Assembly: GCA_012295275.1 (NCBI GenBank)
Contig: CM022671.1
Location: forward strand, 4,386,565 to 4,434,064
Length of the DNA: 47,500 nt
Reading direction: 5' to 3'
Origin: Chrysomallon squamiferum
Taxonomy: Eukaryota > Mollusca > Gastropoda > Neomphalida > Peltospiridae
Numbering within the stretch: position 1 is the stretch's first letter; each line of letters starts with the position of its first letter. Made by a program: the position numbers and the translations under genes. Of the stretch, positions 1-13,345 are shown piece after piece. The notes beneath the pieces were generated by a model. It was not told the DNA's origin and did not search any database. It saw only the letters and a program-made list of their open reading frames with translations.

Positions 1-1579
1 TGACCGAACTAAAATTTTCTTTCCCAGTTAGGTAACGGCATAATCCGGATCTGAGCTGTTAGGGACATAACGGCGAGGTTTCAGAATTTCTGAAATATGT
101 GACAAAGACAACAAGTTAACAGTCTTCACAGAAATAAAAATGTTAGCGGCGTAGAATGAATGACCTGGCTGTTTGCAAAATAACTTGATAAAGAACAAAA
201 GGTGGGGTGGGGCGCCTGTTTATGAAAATATTTACGCATACTTTGTTTTTTTATTATTATTTGTTTTTGTTGTTGTTAGTCATTGTCTGTATTTATATAT
301 ATATATATATATAAACACAGACAATGATTAACAACAACAAAAACAAATAATAATAATAAAAAGAAAATATATATATATATATGTATGTGTTGGTGTGTAT
401 ATATGTATATAATCATATATGTGATTGTGTGCTTGTATATAATGTGTGTATGTATATGCATGATACATACATACATATATGTAATATATAGTATAGTTAT
501 AATTTTTATAACTATATATAACGATGTGTAGATATACATTTTTTTTTTTTTTATTATTATTTGTTTAATGTCATAATCTGGGTTAGTGTAACGATGTTTT
601 CAAACAGATATGTATTTATTTTAATTTTATTATTACAGCCTTCCGTCAGATATGGCCTTTGTTCTTGTCTGTGTATACTTACAACATGATATATATTGTG
701 ACCACTGACCTGGGTCAAAAGGGCATCCTAGTGGCATTGACATATTTTAGAGATAAAAACAAAATTATTGTTATTGCGGTTGGATATAGAATTCATAAAG
801 ACCGTTAAATATATTTTTAAGATAATAACATGAGATAAAAATGAACATACTACATTAGGTTATTTGGTTATTTGGTTATTTGGTTATTTGGTTATTTATT
901 TATTTATTTATTTATTTGTTATTCGGACTAAATAAAAACTAACGTATGAATTTTCTGACATTTAAATTGGATTGAGGGGAAAAAAAAAAAAAAAAAAAAA
1001 AAAAGGAGGAAACCCCCAAAATCTCCACCTTGAAAATATATTCTATAAATGTTACTATTTTCCGCTTCTGTGAAAAGATACAAAAACATAATATCAATGG
1101 ACGCATATACATACATTATATATATATATAAAAAGTAAAAAGAAAAGTCTGATGATGAGAATTATATGAAGTTTTCGCAGTTATGGCCGGTTCCATGTCG
1201 TGAAGTGAAGTAGTGTTGTGTGGTGACGCAATCAATGTTGTTAACTTTCCCGCAGGTCTGTTGTACTGCATTATCTCCCTTGCTGGAAAATGCATCTCCT
1301 GCAATCTAGATTTTAAAACATTTTGGAATCCCCTAGCAACTCCGTCGAAATAAATTTTTGTCTGCGTACGGGCCTGTCACGTGTTTAACATCGAAAATCC
1401 CGTTTTGGTTATGCACGCGCAGAAGCATGGACGAGTTTGAGCGAACAATAATTTTGTGATTTATTAACATGGTCAATACTATATTGTTCCTTTAAAAAAT
1501 AAAACAAGCTTTCAGTTAGTTAATTAATATTAATGAATTTTAACGTTTTAAAGAGTAATTCTAAGAACTGTTGACGTAC
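1..1579. other. AT-rich, no gene recognised
   Basis: This lies downstream of USP exon 2 on the minus strand and would be intron or later exons of that gene. It holds a foldback at 251-359, (TA)n tracts, an eightfold-step GGTTATTT repeat at 858-893 running into (TTTA)n to about 917, and a poly(A) run at 980-1004. Minus-strand pieces at about 1301 (after GCAG) and about 83 (after TTTCAG) open short frames in suitable phase, but neither resembles the USP C-terminal half. Confidence 0.5.
251..359. repeat. Near-perfect foldback (hairpin) with 40-bp arms
   Basis: The left arm at 251-290 is repeated as its reverse complement at 317-356, with a single mismatch (TTAGTCATTG against TTAATCATTG). The loop of about 26 bp is mostly (TA)n and itself self-complementary, so the whole block can fold into one long hairpin. 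The arms include non-simple sequence (TCATTGTCTGT), so this is not just microsatellite symmetry. Confidence 0.9.
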
Positions 1580-1765
1580 GTGCATACATGGCGTGGTGGT
1601 ATTCTGGGCAGTGGACGATGACAACGTGGTCGTTTGGTTTGTGCACATTCTGTATGTACCCTGGAATGAAAAGTTATTAATTTTACATATAAAACACTTC
1701 ATAACTGTTTTAATGATAGTCTACAATTTATACTGTGGAACAAACCATTCTAGAGTGCTATATAC

Positions 1766-1829
<64 letters not shown>

Positions 1830-3143
1830 TAACAACAACAACATCAGTAATAATAATATGCATTTGTATAGTACCACATATGCCATATTCGGTGCTGTGT
1901 ACACTTATGGCTGTGGTAAAATGTATTTAATAGAACACAGTTCTGATTAATACAGTAACCAAACCTAACAAGCAAACAAACAACAACAACAAAAAATTGA
2001 AAAAAAAAAAAAAAAAAAAATAAATTTCCGCCATTTTATTGCACTTACTACCTTAAGACTCATTTTCCTGTTTCGGGTCACAGTGTTTATTCTTTATCTT
2101 TTTTTTTTTTTTTTTCTTTTTCTCTGCAACAGAGAGAGCTCGACAAGACACCTAATTAACATATTTATAAATAACACTGAAGGCACACGATTATTCTGTT
2201 TATTCCGAGTTAATTTATGCGATAACAATACCAGAGCATAAATCCCACAATACCAAAGTGAAGTCAAGGTCATGGTCGCGGCTTTATTTCGGATCGTGGT
2301 TACAAGAATTTTAACTGTTCGCATTTTGTTTGGAAAGTGACATCTGTTTAAAAGTATTGTGAAGGAAAACACAAAAATTATGGCGCGCCAAGTAGGTCAT
2401 AATTTGTTAGTAGGTAGACGTCTACAATAATTATTAAGTAATATTTAAAAGATACAATAGTAACAATCCATAACCCACATCGGTACAGACGCATTATATT
2501 TGTTTGATTTTCTCGTAAAACAAACAAAACAAAACAACAACTATAAAAAAAAAAAAATAACAAAACATTCACACCCAATAAAAACACCACCACCTCCATA
2601 ACATACCAAAGAAAAAATAAAAAATAAAAAAAAATAATAACAGTTATAATTAAAATACTGAAACTAAAACAAAAACCAAAAGTTCAAAACAACAACTGTT
2701 ACACCAGTAAACAAGAAAAAAAGAGAAAAAACCTTACAATAACAAAACAAAAAAACAAAAATATAAGGCTACAATAACGACAGAAAAGTTAAAATAATGA
2801 TATACAGAATGTTGATATATTTATATAATGCAAAATATTATTATTTATTTATTTATTTATTCATTATGTTATGTTATTTTTGTACGATGATTTATAGTGT
2901 GAATGTCCAACCGTAGATGAGATAACCGCGCAATTTGTATAACATAGTCGATTTGTTGTAATAGCGTATGTAAACTAACATAACTTGACACATATATCAC
3001 ACATGTAAGTCCACATGCACTCAATTATAACACGTAAAATAAAAATAAAAACTTGTGTGTGTTCATGTGCGTGTGTATGTGTAACCTAATTTTTGCTTGT
3101 ATTCAAGCTTTGTTTCTTTTCTTTCTCTTTTTTAAATACCAAC

Positions 3144-3179
<36 letters not shown>

Positions 3180-3302
3180 ACGCGCGTTTAAATGCATGTA
3201 TATGTGGACGAATGTGTGAATGTGTGAATTCACGAACATATTTACAAATGGATCATCGCTATAGCAACTGATAATATACAATATATATGTTCATACGTAC
3301 AT

Positions 3303-3375
<73 letters not shown>

Positions 3376-3788
3376 ATCACCAGCACAACAAACAGCAAAA
3401 ATTATCTTACAATACCATAACTTTAGCGAATTCAATAAAAACCATTCATTAATAAACTATGATAAAGGTATAAAAACAAAACAAAACAAACTGTAAACAA
3501 TTTTTGAAGTGAAATAAAACCAACTATATCTGAAAAAAAAAAAAAAAAAAAAAAACACACAAAAAAACAAAACCAACGGAAATTAATAAAAATAAACCTT
3601 AATAATATTAACTATATTATTTGTATATATATATAATATATATATATATTATATATATATATATATTCTCGCAATCTTTGTAAGCGCAACAAAACAAAAA
3701 CGTTGACATAAAACTTACAATCAAAAGCATAATCGGAATACTCGCTTCCGTCCATTCCAATAACTATAATTCGGTCCTCTTCTGCCAT
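1580..3788 (-). CDS. Universal stress protein-like, 5' part (exons 1-2)
   Basis: Coding exon 1 runs 3788 to 3719 and exon 2 runs 1660 to 1580, both on the minus strand. Exon 1 begins MAEEDRIIVIGMDGSEYSDY and stops after AFD plus one base at a GTAAGT donor. Exon 2 follows a CCAG acceptor and adds the two bases that complete a Trp, then YIQNVHKPNDHVVIVHCPEY and HHAMYA. The phases match exactly (1 plus 2). The pattern V/I-I-G-M-D-G-S-E, AFDWY, then VVIVHCPEY is the first strand, helix and second strand of the USP alpha/beta fold, a family much expanded in molluscs and thought to act as cytosolic, often ATP-binding, stress proteins. Only about 50 of the usual 140-160 residues are here. The ATP-loop half (G-x2-G-x9-G-S/T) is not seen between 1 and 1580 and probably lies beyond the left edge. 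Confidence is high for the family, lower for the gene being intact. Confidence 0.8.
1661..3718 (-). other. USP gene intron 1
   Basis: Bounded by a GTAAGT donor (3718) and a CCAG acceptor (1661). It contains (TAA)n at 1767-1826 running into CAA, several A and T runs, a (GT)n at 3146-3176 ending in a CG-alternating stretch, (GA)n at 3305-3373 and (TA)n near 3627-3665. No convincing exon inside. Confidence 0.6.
3305..3373. repeat. (GA)n microsatellite
   Basis: An essentially pure GA run of almost 70 bp inside the USP intron, immediately followed by unique sequence (TCATCACCAG). Confidence 0.95.
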
Positions 3789-4010
3789 TTTGCTTGTAGA
3801 TTTCACCACTGCAGTCAGACGGGTCAACTCCAGTAACAGCTCAAGTCTCTGAGACGTACGTAGGCTTATTATAACAAACACCAATTTGTCCACGCTAATA
3901 TTGTCATGGCAGATAGGTCAGCCATTTGCAGAAAGGGTGGCGCAAACTGGGGCGAGTCTAAAATTTTGCGAAGGCGTGGTCTGGAAGTTAAAGAAGGCCT
4001 TGCCTAGTTT

Positions 4011-4012
<2 letters not shown>
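3789..4012. other. USP 5' flank
   Basis: Upstream (on the minus strand) of the USP start. It is GC-richer than its surroundings, as expected of a 5' UTR and promoter, but no specific element is identified. A (TAA)n run begins at 4013. Confidence 0.3.
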
Positions 4013-4046
<34 letters not shown>

Positions 4047-4410
4047 TATAATTCAGATTTATTATAGTTTGAATTTATAATGATAATTATAATTCAGATT
4101 TATAATGATAATTATAATTCAGATTTATAATATTTATTATGATTTAAATTTATAATATTTATTATGATTTAAATTTATAATTATTATTATGATTTATATT
4201 ATAATTATTATTATGATTTAAATTTATAATTATTATTATGATTTAAATTTATAATTAATATTATGATTTAAATGTATAACTCAGATTTATAACAATTACT
4301 ATAATTCGGTCTTGTAATAACATTATTCTGGTTCAGATTTATCTTAATTATTATTATAATTCAGATTTGTTTTTTTTTTACAATTATTATAATTCAGATT
4401 TATATTATTA
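4013..4410. repeat. (TAA)n followed by a 25-bp AT-rich minisatellite
   Basis: (TAA)n occupies 4013-4044. From about 4064 to 4410 a unit of about 25 bp recurs roughly ten times with drift, in two flavours: CAGATTTATAATGATAATTA-type early and late, and AATTTATAATTATTATTATG-type in the middle. The order of flavours suggests expansion from within. Confidence 0.75.
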
Positions 4411-4828
4411 TTATTATTATAATGTATGAATGCAATGTCATTATAAAAGTTTTATGGGCGGTTCCATGATTTTCAGAAGCGGTGACTGTATAATTATTCA
4501 TATTATTGCTTGAAAGACCATTAAAAATCTAACAAGGGCTAATCGGGAATTTATTGAAGGGGGCTTAACTTTTACCTCCCCTTGAATCCGCCATATTTGA
4601 TATAGTGAGGGAAATACAATATGAGAAACTTCGTCGTATGTTTGGTTCGTTCGAAACGGAAAGGAATTCTGGCGACGGATAAATAAAGTTTTAATCTGAT
4701 CTAGCGTTAGCAAAAACACGTACAAGCGTTTCGGAGATAACGATGTGAACGAAAGAAAAGAAGAGTGAGAAAGTGGAGAAATAAAAAATAAAAAATAAAA
4801 AAAAGAGTAGAAAATAAAGTTCAGAATA

Positions 4829-4902
<74 letters not shown>

Positions 4903-5590
4903 TTTTTTATCTTTAACTTTTGACTTCTGCAGGCGTTGTTTAATTCAGCTGCGTACTTGTTGTAGTAAACAAGCTGTCAGTTGATACTCGATGCAGTGTA
5001 ATTATTACAAAGGCTTACTTATTAATGATTACGGGAAGAGAACACCACGCCTTCTTCTCTTCAGACTGAAACTGTTTCCGTTTCGTTTGTTCTCGTCTTA
5101 CATACGTTTTTTTGTTTTTTTTATCAAGCGAAAAGTCGTCAAAGTTAGACGAGTAGGCGTTCGTTCGTTCTCGTGAGGAAATCTTACGGAACATCGCCGA
5201 GCGATCTTGTTCGTTCTTCTTCGTACGAAATCGGTCGGAGAATCGTTTGACGAAGTTGTCAGTCAACTATAAACATTTTTTATCAGCCCCGTTATAATAT
5301 GTATACTGTGTGTTTGTGTCTGATTGTGTAAGAGAGAGAGAGAGAGAGAGAAAAAAAAAAGAAGAAGAAAAAAGGAAGGAAGAAAAAAAAAAAAGGAATA
5401 AAAACAAACTGAAACAGAAAATAAAATAAAATTAGGATAGAAATAAATAAAAGAAGTAAACTAATATAATGAAAAATGAAATGATATCTAGGACAACAAA
5501 TAAATAAGTCAAAATATAATAAATATAAAGAGAAAATAAAAGGAAATAAATAACAACAGTATTCATTTGTTTAATAATAATAATAATAAT
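4411..5590. other. No supported gene; (AAT)n/(ATT)n palindrome and one open minus frame
   Basis: At 4829-4902 an (ATA)n run switches to (TTA)n at about 4870, a perfect hairpin former. At 5266-5015 on the minus strand an 83-residue Lys/Arg/Ser-rich frame beginning (with TTG) LTDNFVKRFSDRFRTKKNEQ sits in a GC-richer patch and contains an internal CGTAAGA donor-like site; I do not recognise it and treat it as unproven. Purine-rich DNA follows from 5330. Confidence 0.3.
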
Positions 5591-5597
5591 AGTAGTC

Positions 5598-5649
<52 letters not shown>

Positions 5650-5650
5650 C
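5573..5650. repeat. (TAA)n-(TAG)n microsatellite
   Basis: A short AAT run passes into a TAG/AGT run at 5590-5650 and back to AAT/ATT types up to about 5760. It accounts for the Asn/Ser homopolymer frame seen here. Confidence 0.9.
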
Positions 5651-6071
5651 AATAATATGAACATAATCACCGTTAATATTATTATTATTATTAGTGTTAT
5701 TGTTTTTGTTGTTGTTGATGTTGCTGTTGCTGGTATTGTTGTTATTATTATAACTAACTAAGAAACAAACTAACTAAATAAATAAATGAATAAACCCCAA
5801 GAAAACAAACCATAGCGAATTCAATAAAAATAAGTGGGAATTATTTCAAACCATAGTAATGTGGCAGAATTTCAAATAACCTTGGTCAGGTCACTGATCT
5901 GTCGGTAACAGACACAAAGTTCATGGCTAAAGTTCGTGACCTTTTTAAAATGAGCCTCGTTCAGGAAGCTTAATTTAGCTTTCACGGACATGTCTGGAAT
6001 TTTTTAAAAGGAACACGATAAACTGTTTGCGAGATAACAACAATTACTGTCGCTATTACTGCTTCTGTAGT

Positions 6072-6103
<32 letters not shown>

Positions 6104-6248
6104 CTATTAAACTACTGCTGCTGCTATTAGTATTAATATTATTGCTACTGCTACTTCTATTCTAGTCCTACTACTGTCTTTAGTATTATTATTTCTAATA
6201 TTATTACTGTTCTGTATAAAGAACTCTTATTAATTTAATTTTTAGAAA

Positions 6249-6294
<46 letters not shown>

Positions 6295-6532
6295 TTAAAT
6301 AAATAAATAAATTATAATAGCAGAATATAATTTTATAAACATTTTAAGGTATCTGTATAAAACAAATGGAACACAGGTCTAGACAGTAAAGAAAATATTC
6401 TTTTTTTTTAATAAAAAGAATTAAAAGAACAATAAAGAACAAAAAAAAAAAAAAAAAAAAAAGATGCAGGTGATTTTTGTAAACCTATAATATATATAAT
6501 TTTTAAAATATTCAAAACATTTTTTAATTTAC

Positions 6533-6591
<59 letters not shown>

Positions 6592-8278
6592 GAGTTCGAA
6601 ATAATAACTAAAATAATACAGCAAGTGCCAAATAAAATGAAAACATTCATCACATGTACAAATTGCATGATATCATTTTACAAATACCAGCGGGGGTGGT
6701 GGAAGGTGTTGTTTCAAGTTTCACTAATTAAAGACGATTTCATACAACCAGTTTTCTTTTGTTTACGAATTCCAAGGTTACTTATTTGTGACATGATTAC
6801 TTCTTAGCTCCAGAGATGACCGTTGAAGCTATAACGGCCAAGAATCAATTGGTCCCAGAGGAAAACAAACTTTAGAGTTATTTCCCTTTTTCATTAAAAC
6901 GAGCCAAGGTTTTGTTTATCAAAGGCAAAACATGTATATATTTTTTTTTTTTTTTTTATGTGAAGATGTCTGTGGAAGATTCTGGCTGTTGACGGATAAA
7001 AGAAGCTACATGAAAGAGCTACCCCGTGTAAATAAATAAATATATATAAAAAAACATATACCCTGTAGCGTTACATTGAGAATTATATGTTGTTTTATCA
7101 TAGGAGAATCAGAACTGTGGCGTCGTGTACAAATACATCTCTCACTTGCTTCACGTTATCTCTTTATCTCAGGTAATAAATCTCTGTTAGTGGCTCTATC
7201 TGTCCGTCCATCCGTCCAGTCTGTCGTTCTGTATCTGTCCATCTGTATATTAGTCAGTCTATCAGTCTGTTTTTATGTTTGTCTCTATTTTATGTGTGTG
7301 TTTGTGTATGTTTCTATGTATCTATGTGCGTAGTATGTATTTGGGTAAATATTTGTGTTTGTGCATTTGTGAGAGTGTTTGTGCGTTTGTGTGTTTATGT
7401 ATTTATTTATGTGTGTGCGTGTCTGTCTGTGTGCAGTAAATACAATCATTATAAAATGTAATCGATTACAATTGCTCTTAACATTAAATCTGGATTACAC
7501 TGATAAATACTTTAAAGACTATATACAAAATTTATAAAGGAAAATCTATTCCTTGACAACCTTATTTTTATTATTATTATTATTTTTTTTTTTTTTTTTT
7601 TTTTTTTTATTCTCCACTGCAATTTTGTGTAACATATGCCTCCATTAATGTTATACCTCACAATAGACATTATACTTAAAACTGTTTAGAACGGTGTAGA
7701 TTTTCAGCCATTGTTTACATGGTCACACGATTTCTTTTGTTTTGGTCACGTGACACTGACAACATACTTCTGTGCTCTTAATTAGGTTGACACAAAGTGT
7801 AGACAGATTATTTTAGTTTAACAAATGCTGCTGTAACAACAAAAGAAAAAGCTTTGTTTGTGATCATATCCATGAAGCGAGTGCAAAAACAATGCTTGAC
7901 TGAACGATGGACATTCTGAATTACCGTTCTCTCGTGTTTAAAATGCTGGAACTGGATTTTTATTACGTTCAGGTCACATTGTAGAGTATGTGTGGATATT
8001 TATAGACCAAAATTAGTATAATACGATGGTGGATTTACAATAAGCATAACAATATGCACAGAACAAATATTTGAAAAATATTCGTGATTAAACTACAAAG
8101 GAGAAAAATGTGAAAAGGACCGTAACAGTTTACGCTGAAATTTGTAAATTATTTCCTCTACGATTTAATGATTTATTTTCATTCATGCACACATACACAC
8201 ACATACACTCAATAAAACGAACTAAAACGTGTAAATAGTAGTTAAATCTTATTAGTTTTAAAGGATTAAAATCGTCCG
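5651..8278. other. No gene seen; simple repeats
   Basis: AT-rich spacer with (CTA)n at about 6074-6100, (AAT)n at 6251-6290, (CT)n at 6534-6589, and pyrimidine-rich TCTG/TGTG DNA at 7195-7435. T runs occur at 6941 and 7587. The 7680-7990 stretch is relatively unique but shows no long frame or splice-ready exon. Confidence 0.45.
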
Positions 8279-8300
8279 AGAGAGAGGGAGAAGGAGAGAG

Positions 8301-8364
<64 letters not shown>
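8279..8364. repeat. (GA)n microsatellite
   Basis: Interrupted at the left (GGGAGAAGG), pure from about 8303 to 8364. It is the last long GA/CT dinucleotide array before 20880. Confidence 0.95.
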
Positions 8365-8368
<4 letters not shown>

Positions 8369-9374
8369 TTTTGGCAGTTTCAGTAGGATTATTCCTTCAT
8401 GTATTTACGTTTAGATGATTGCGTAAGAAGCATGTATACTGGTACCCGTATGCATGAACATGAATGCGTAAGTGTGTGCGCGCCTATATATATATATGCA
8501 CACGTGTCTTTTTATATTTGTATCTCCATGAATGTATGTTTGTGTGTGTTTATATATCTGTATACGTGTGGATATACATTTTACTCTACTCTTCAATCAT
8601 CCATAGACACGAATCCAAATACACAAAACTAAAACTGAATACGTATAACCTGTAGTTTTATTATTAAAACGAACATCACATTACAGCAGTAAAAATACAC
8701 ATAATATCCCTCGTAGTTAAAACTGAATTTAAAAAAAAAAATCACCACTTATCATTATGAATAATTTAAAATCATATATATATAGATATATACTGTACAT
8801 ATTAAATACTGCATGCACGCACTAAGCAAACAGATTCATCAAGAGCTGAAAGAAGTGATATGTCGAAGCAGTATTTTGACATTCTCCCTCATTGCACAAT
8901 AAATAATTATGATTCAGGACAGGTTGAGAAGGATGCGATCTTCTCTGATATTTAGATTGTTCAAGAAGAAAGAAAAAACGTGTCCATATTTATTGCAACA
9001 AATTTTGGTTTAATTTAAACGTTTAATTTGACGAACGGAAATGATATGGCAGTTAAAATCAGGTGGTAATTTCAGAGATCTTGGATTAATAATTAAACAT
9101 AAATTAAATATATATATATATTCATATTTTTTTTTTTTTTTGGTTCAATCAATACAACACAACCGTTGTTGACATTTAATATTTTTCAAAATAATAATAA
9201 TAATAATGAAACTCACGGAAGGAAACAATTTAAAAAAATAAATAATAACTAAAACAAAAGGTAAATACCCCCCACCCAATAACAACACCGTAAAGAGCAA
9301 AAACTAATCTAATTATTATAATTTTATGTTATTATGACGGTTGTTTATTTACCAAACTGTTTTATTATTAAAAA

Positions 9375-9405
<31 letters not shown>

Positions 9406-10680
9406 TAAATATGCAGACATAATGCACAAAATGATAAAACAATGCCATGAAAAAACTCTCAACAAACCCTTTACAAAACACAGTAAACCAAAATAAATTC
9501 ATATTTTTAGTTTTTTAAATACATTTTTTAAAACTACTAATCTTAATCTTAAAATTTTTCTTATTTTGATAAAATAAAAAGAAAAAAACAGTACAGCAGC
9601 ATAAAAGTTGTTGCTATTATTGTTATTATTTAAAGTTACAGTATTCTAAAAACCTTACAAATTTATTTCTTTAAACTTTTATTTAAGATCTTTTGAAATA
9701 TTTTATATCTGTTTAACATGTTCTGATATTGTACAATCTTTTAATTTATTTACCAATAAATATAAACAATTTTTTTTACAGCTCTAGCTGCCATTTCAGA
9801 ACCCTCAGATAAAACCCCAAAAACATTAATATCCATTTTAAATGCACCATAAGCTTAAAGAATATATAAAATAAAAAAATAAAAAATGTTTGCACCTGCA
9901 TGTGAATTGTCTCCCTTCGTGGTTGATATACCAAAAAAATGTCTGTTACAAACAAAAAAAAAAAAAATAAAATAAAAAATAAAAATAAAATAAAATTCAA
10001 TAGAAAAAAAAAATTAAAAATTACGTTACAAAATCACAGTTATCGCCCTTGAACTATTAATTTTTACTTTTCACAGCTGTTATCTTTACTTTATTATTAT
10101 TATTATTTATTTTATTTTTTAAAACAGTTTTACCACTTGAAAAGTGTTAAAACAACAATATTGTTGTTAAGGATTACAAATGATACCATTAACAAACAAA
10201 ACAATGATTTTGTTTCTTCAGCTGTTTTATAAAAACAAAGTAAAATGAAATAAAATATATCTTAATCTTGAAAAATATTCAGAAATGGGTCTGTTTAATG
10301 ACATCTATAATTATGTTTTAATATTTGCATTTTAATTAATGAATTCTCATCTTTCAATTTTTAATTCAAAATTTTATTTTATTTGCTGTTACATTTGCTA
10401 GCCACTTTTAAAAGAAGACAACCTGAGGAAATAATTCTGCTAGATGTTTACATTAAAAAAAAAATAATAATAATAATTCATTGCATCATAAAATATAAAA
10501 ATTAAGCACTAATGTAATGTGGACAGTTTTTGTATAAAGGTACAAAACTCAAATAATACTAAATTAATAGCTTTTCCCTGAACCCGTACAACACAGAATG
10601 AACAAAAAAAAACAATACAACAAATGCACCTATTTCAAAACATTCTACAACAAAAGCATGCTATAACTAACAAACAGAAC

Positions 10681-10733
<53 letters not shown>

Positions 10734-11099
10734 AAAATAAAAATTCTTCTTTCTAAAACTGCAAAATATCTATTTTGTCACATTTCAAACTAGTACGAAA
10801 TATGAATGTGTCTACATATCTGCTTATAAAACTAGGTTCTCTAGTTAAGAACCAGAGTTTACAAAACATTTAAAGTTATAAAAATAAAATAAATAAATAA
10901 ACAAACTAAAATAATTACAATGGAATGTGTTTGAATCAAACACAAAATCACAAGGAAAGGCTTTAGTGCAAATAATTATGTCAAAATATTCAATAATAAA
11001 ATAAATAAATAAACAAAAATCAATAATGTAATTAATAAAATAAACAAATAAACCTAGATTTATATTTTCATTAAGTATTATTTTATGATTCTGTGAACA

Positions 11100-11134
<35 letters not shown>

Positions 11135-13345
11135 TTTTAATAAATAATAAAAATGATAAAACTGTTTACAAGCAATACATTTATGTATATTTACACTATT
11201 TATGTTTTAAATGAAATATTTTATTTTAATAGACAGAGTAATGACAGTTAACTGGCACTTTTAGAAATATATTTTGAATCATAATTTAATTTATTATTAT
11301 TTTTAAAAAAAAGTTTAAAAAAATATAGATGAAAAATTAAAAACATATGAATAAATAAATCATTAACAAACTAGTAAATAAAAAAAAAATAAAAAAATAA
11401 ATAAATTTAAAAAAATAAAATAAAGTGCACATACAAATAACTACTTAAATCCTACACAAACATCTTACTCATACCTATAAGAAAATAAAAAGGAAAAAGA
11501 AAAAATAATATATATTATCAATAACATATTTACAAATTTATAAGAGGAAATATTGTCCACTATTACCCACCTCCAAAGCTATCTCTGTATTCTTATTTCA
11601 ACCCTCCCCCTCATATTGTCATCAAAGAGTTTATATTATCTTATGGAGGGGATTTTGTAGAAGAAAATGTTTCCTTTATAAAATAAATACATTTCTCTCT
11701 TTTGATTATGTTCAGTTTATATTGTATAAAATATCAGCAATGTACAGCTGCAGTTTTAACATAAAAATAAATTTAAAGAATAAATACTAGACTGATTTTA
11801 ATAGAAAATTCTAGAACACATTAATTTGCATGGTGAAATTCTGTACTCTGAGCACCATCAGGCTAGGTATACTAATCTAGCCAGTGCCCATTCAGTCATT
11901 ACTGTTATTATTGTTGTTGTTGTTGTTGTTGTTGTTTTTTTGTTGTTCTTTTTGTACACATAAAATAAAGGTTGCATATATTTATTTTTCTTTCTTTTGT
12001 GATTATTATTATCATCATTAATATTATATTTATTTATTTTTATTTATTACAATTTTTTTTTTTTTTTTTTAAATATTTTGTTTTGAATGGGTAATGTTAC
12101 AACAAAGGTATATATATAAACAAACTTTTAAGACTGGCCATAATTCTTAATACATTCTTAATAAATTAAAGATTAACAAAATGGATACCAAAGACAATAC
12201 TTTTTATTTGCAGTACGCAAAGATTATCTGTTCCTTGATAATAAATGTATGAGCTCATAGGTGGCTTAGTTTACATTAATTCTCTTGTGAGAGATAATCC
12301 ATACTTATCCTCTCTTGTAAGTTTTGTCTGTATAAGATTATCAGTGTAAGACCCAGGATATCTGATGTTTAATGTAAGAAATAAATATCCCAAAGAAAGA
12401 ATCTTAATGCTGACAGTACACATCCAATAAAGATTTGAATATCAAAATATAGTAAAAAAATAAAATAAATAAATAAGAATTTAAACTATGGAAGACTTAG
12501 TTATAACTTCATCAAAAGGTAGATTAATGTTCACAGACATAAACATATTTTTTTTTTAAATTCTAATATTCCTAGTGATATTAAAGAAACATTAATAATT
12601 TTCAAAACAAATCATACCATAGACATTAAAACGACAACAACAATAATTTACAAATATTTGCTAATGTTAAAATTTAAAAAGAAAAGAAAATATAATTAAC
12701 ATTTTTTAATAAATAAATAAATAATAATAAACAGAATTAAAATATAATCACAGAAATATCCAGCTAATTTTTATAGGAAAAGTCTAGGCTATGTGTGGTT
12801 CTGTCTACTGTAATGGGATATAAAATGACATATATAACAATATAGCAATAACAGCAATAAAAAGTGAGGAAACTTTAGGTTTCTTTATCCATTGTTTTGT
12901 TTTAAAGTCACATAATCAACCAAAATTTTAAAAGCTACAAATTGAAAAAAAGTTAAAAAAAAAATAATAATAATAAAGGAAAATTGACATTAATAATTTT
13001 AAAATGTTGAGATCATTATTGTTTTAGAATATTATTTAACCTTCTTGTAAATTATATTTAAAAAATACAGTACATTATATAAATTAGCAGCTATATAATT
13101 ATGGTATAAATATTAATATTTTTTGATATTATGTGATAGTTTTATACATAAATCATTCACATTTGATTCTGACCAAAACCGGACACATTAAAATAAATAA
13201 TTTATTTATTATTAAAACAGGTATTTATATATTTAAAGTAACAAATTATATATTTATAATTTCAGTTTTATAAGTGCTAATAAATGGTTATTAAAATTTG
13301 AAAATTTGACATTCTAATATTATCAGTCAGAATGTTATAAATATT
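8365..13345. other. Long AT-rich spacer without a recognised gene
   Basis: About 5 kb without a GA/CT array, with very few GC-rich patches and no convincing open frame. It holds (TA)n at 9382-9409 and 10686-10727, (ATT)n at 11104-11132, (TTG)n at 11909-11935 and many A/T runs. It could be extended 3' UTR of the Rab gene (minus) or intergenic; the sequence does not decide. Confidence 0.4.

Noticed and set aside
1136-1301. Third exon of the USP gene after GCAG at 1302
   Set aside because: The phase fits, but the 45 or so residues show no USP features such as the G-x2-G ATP loop, and no donor is evident.
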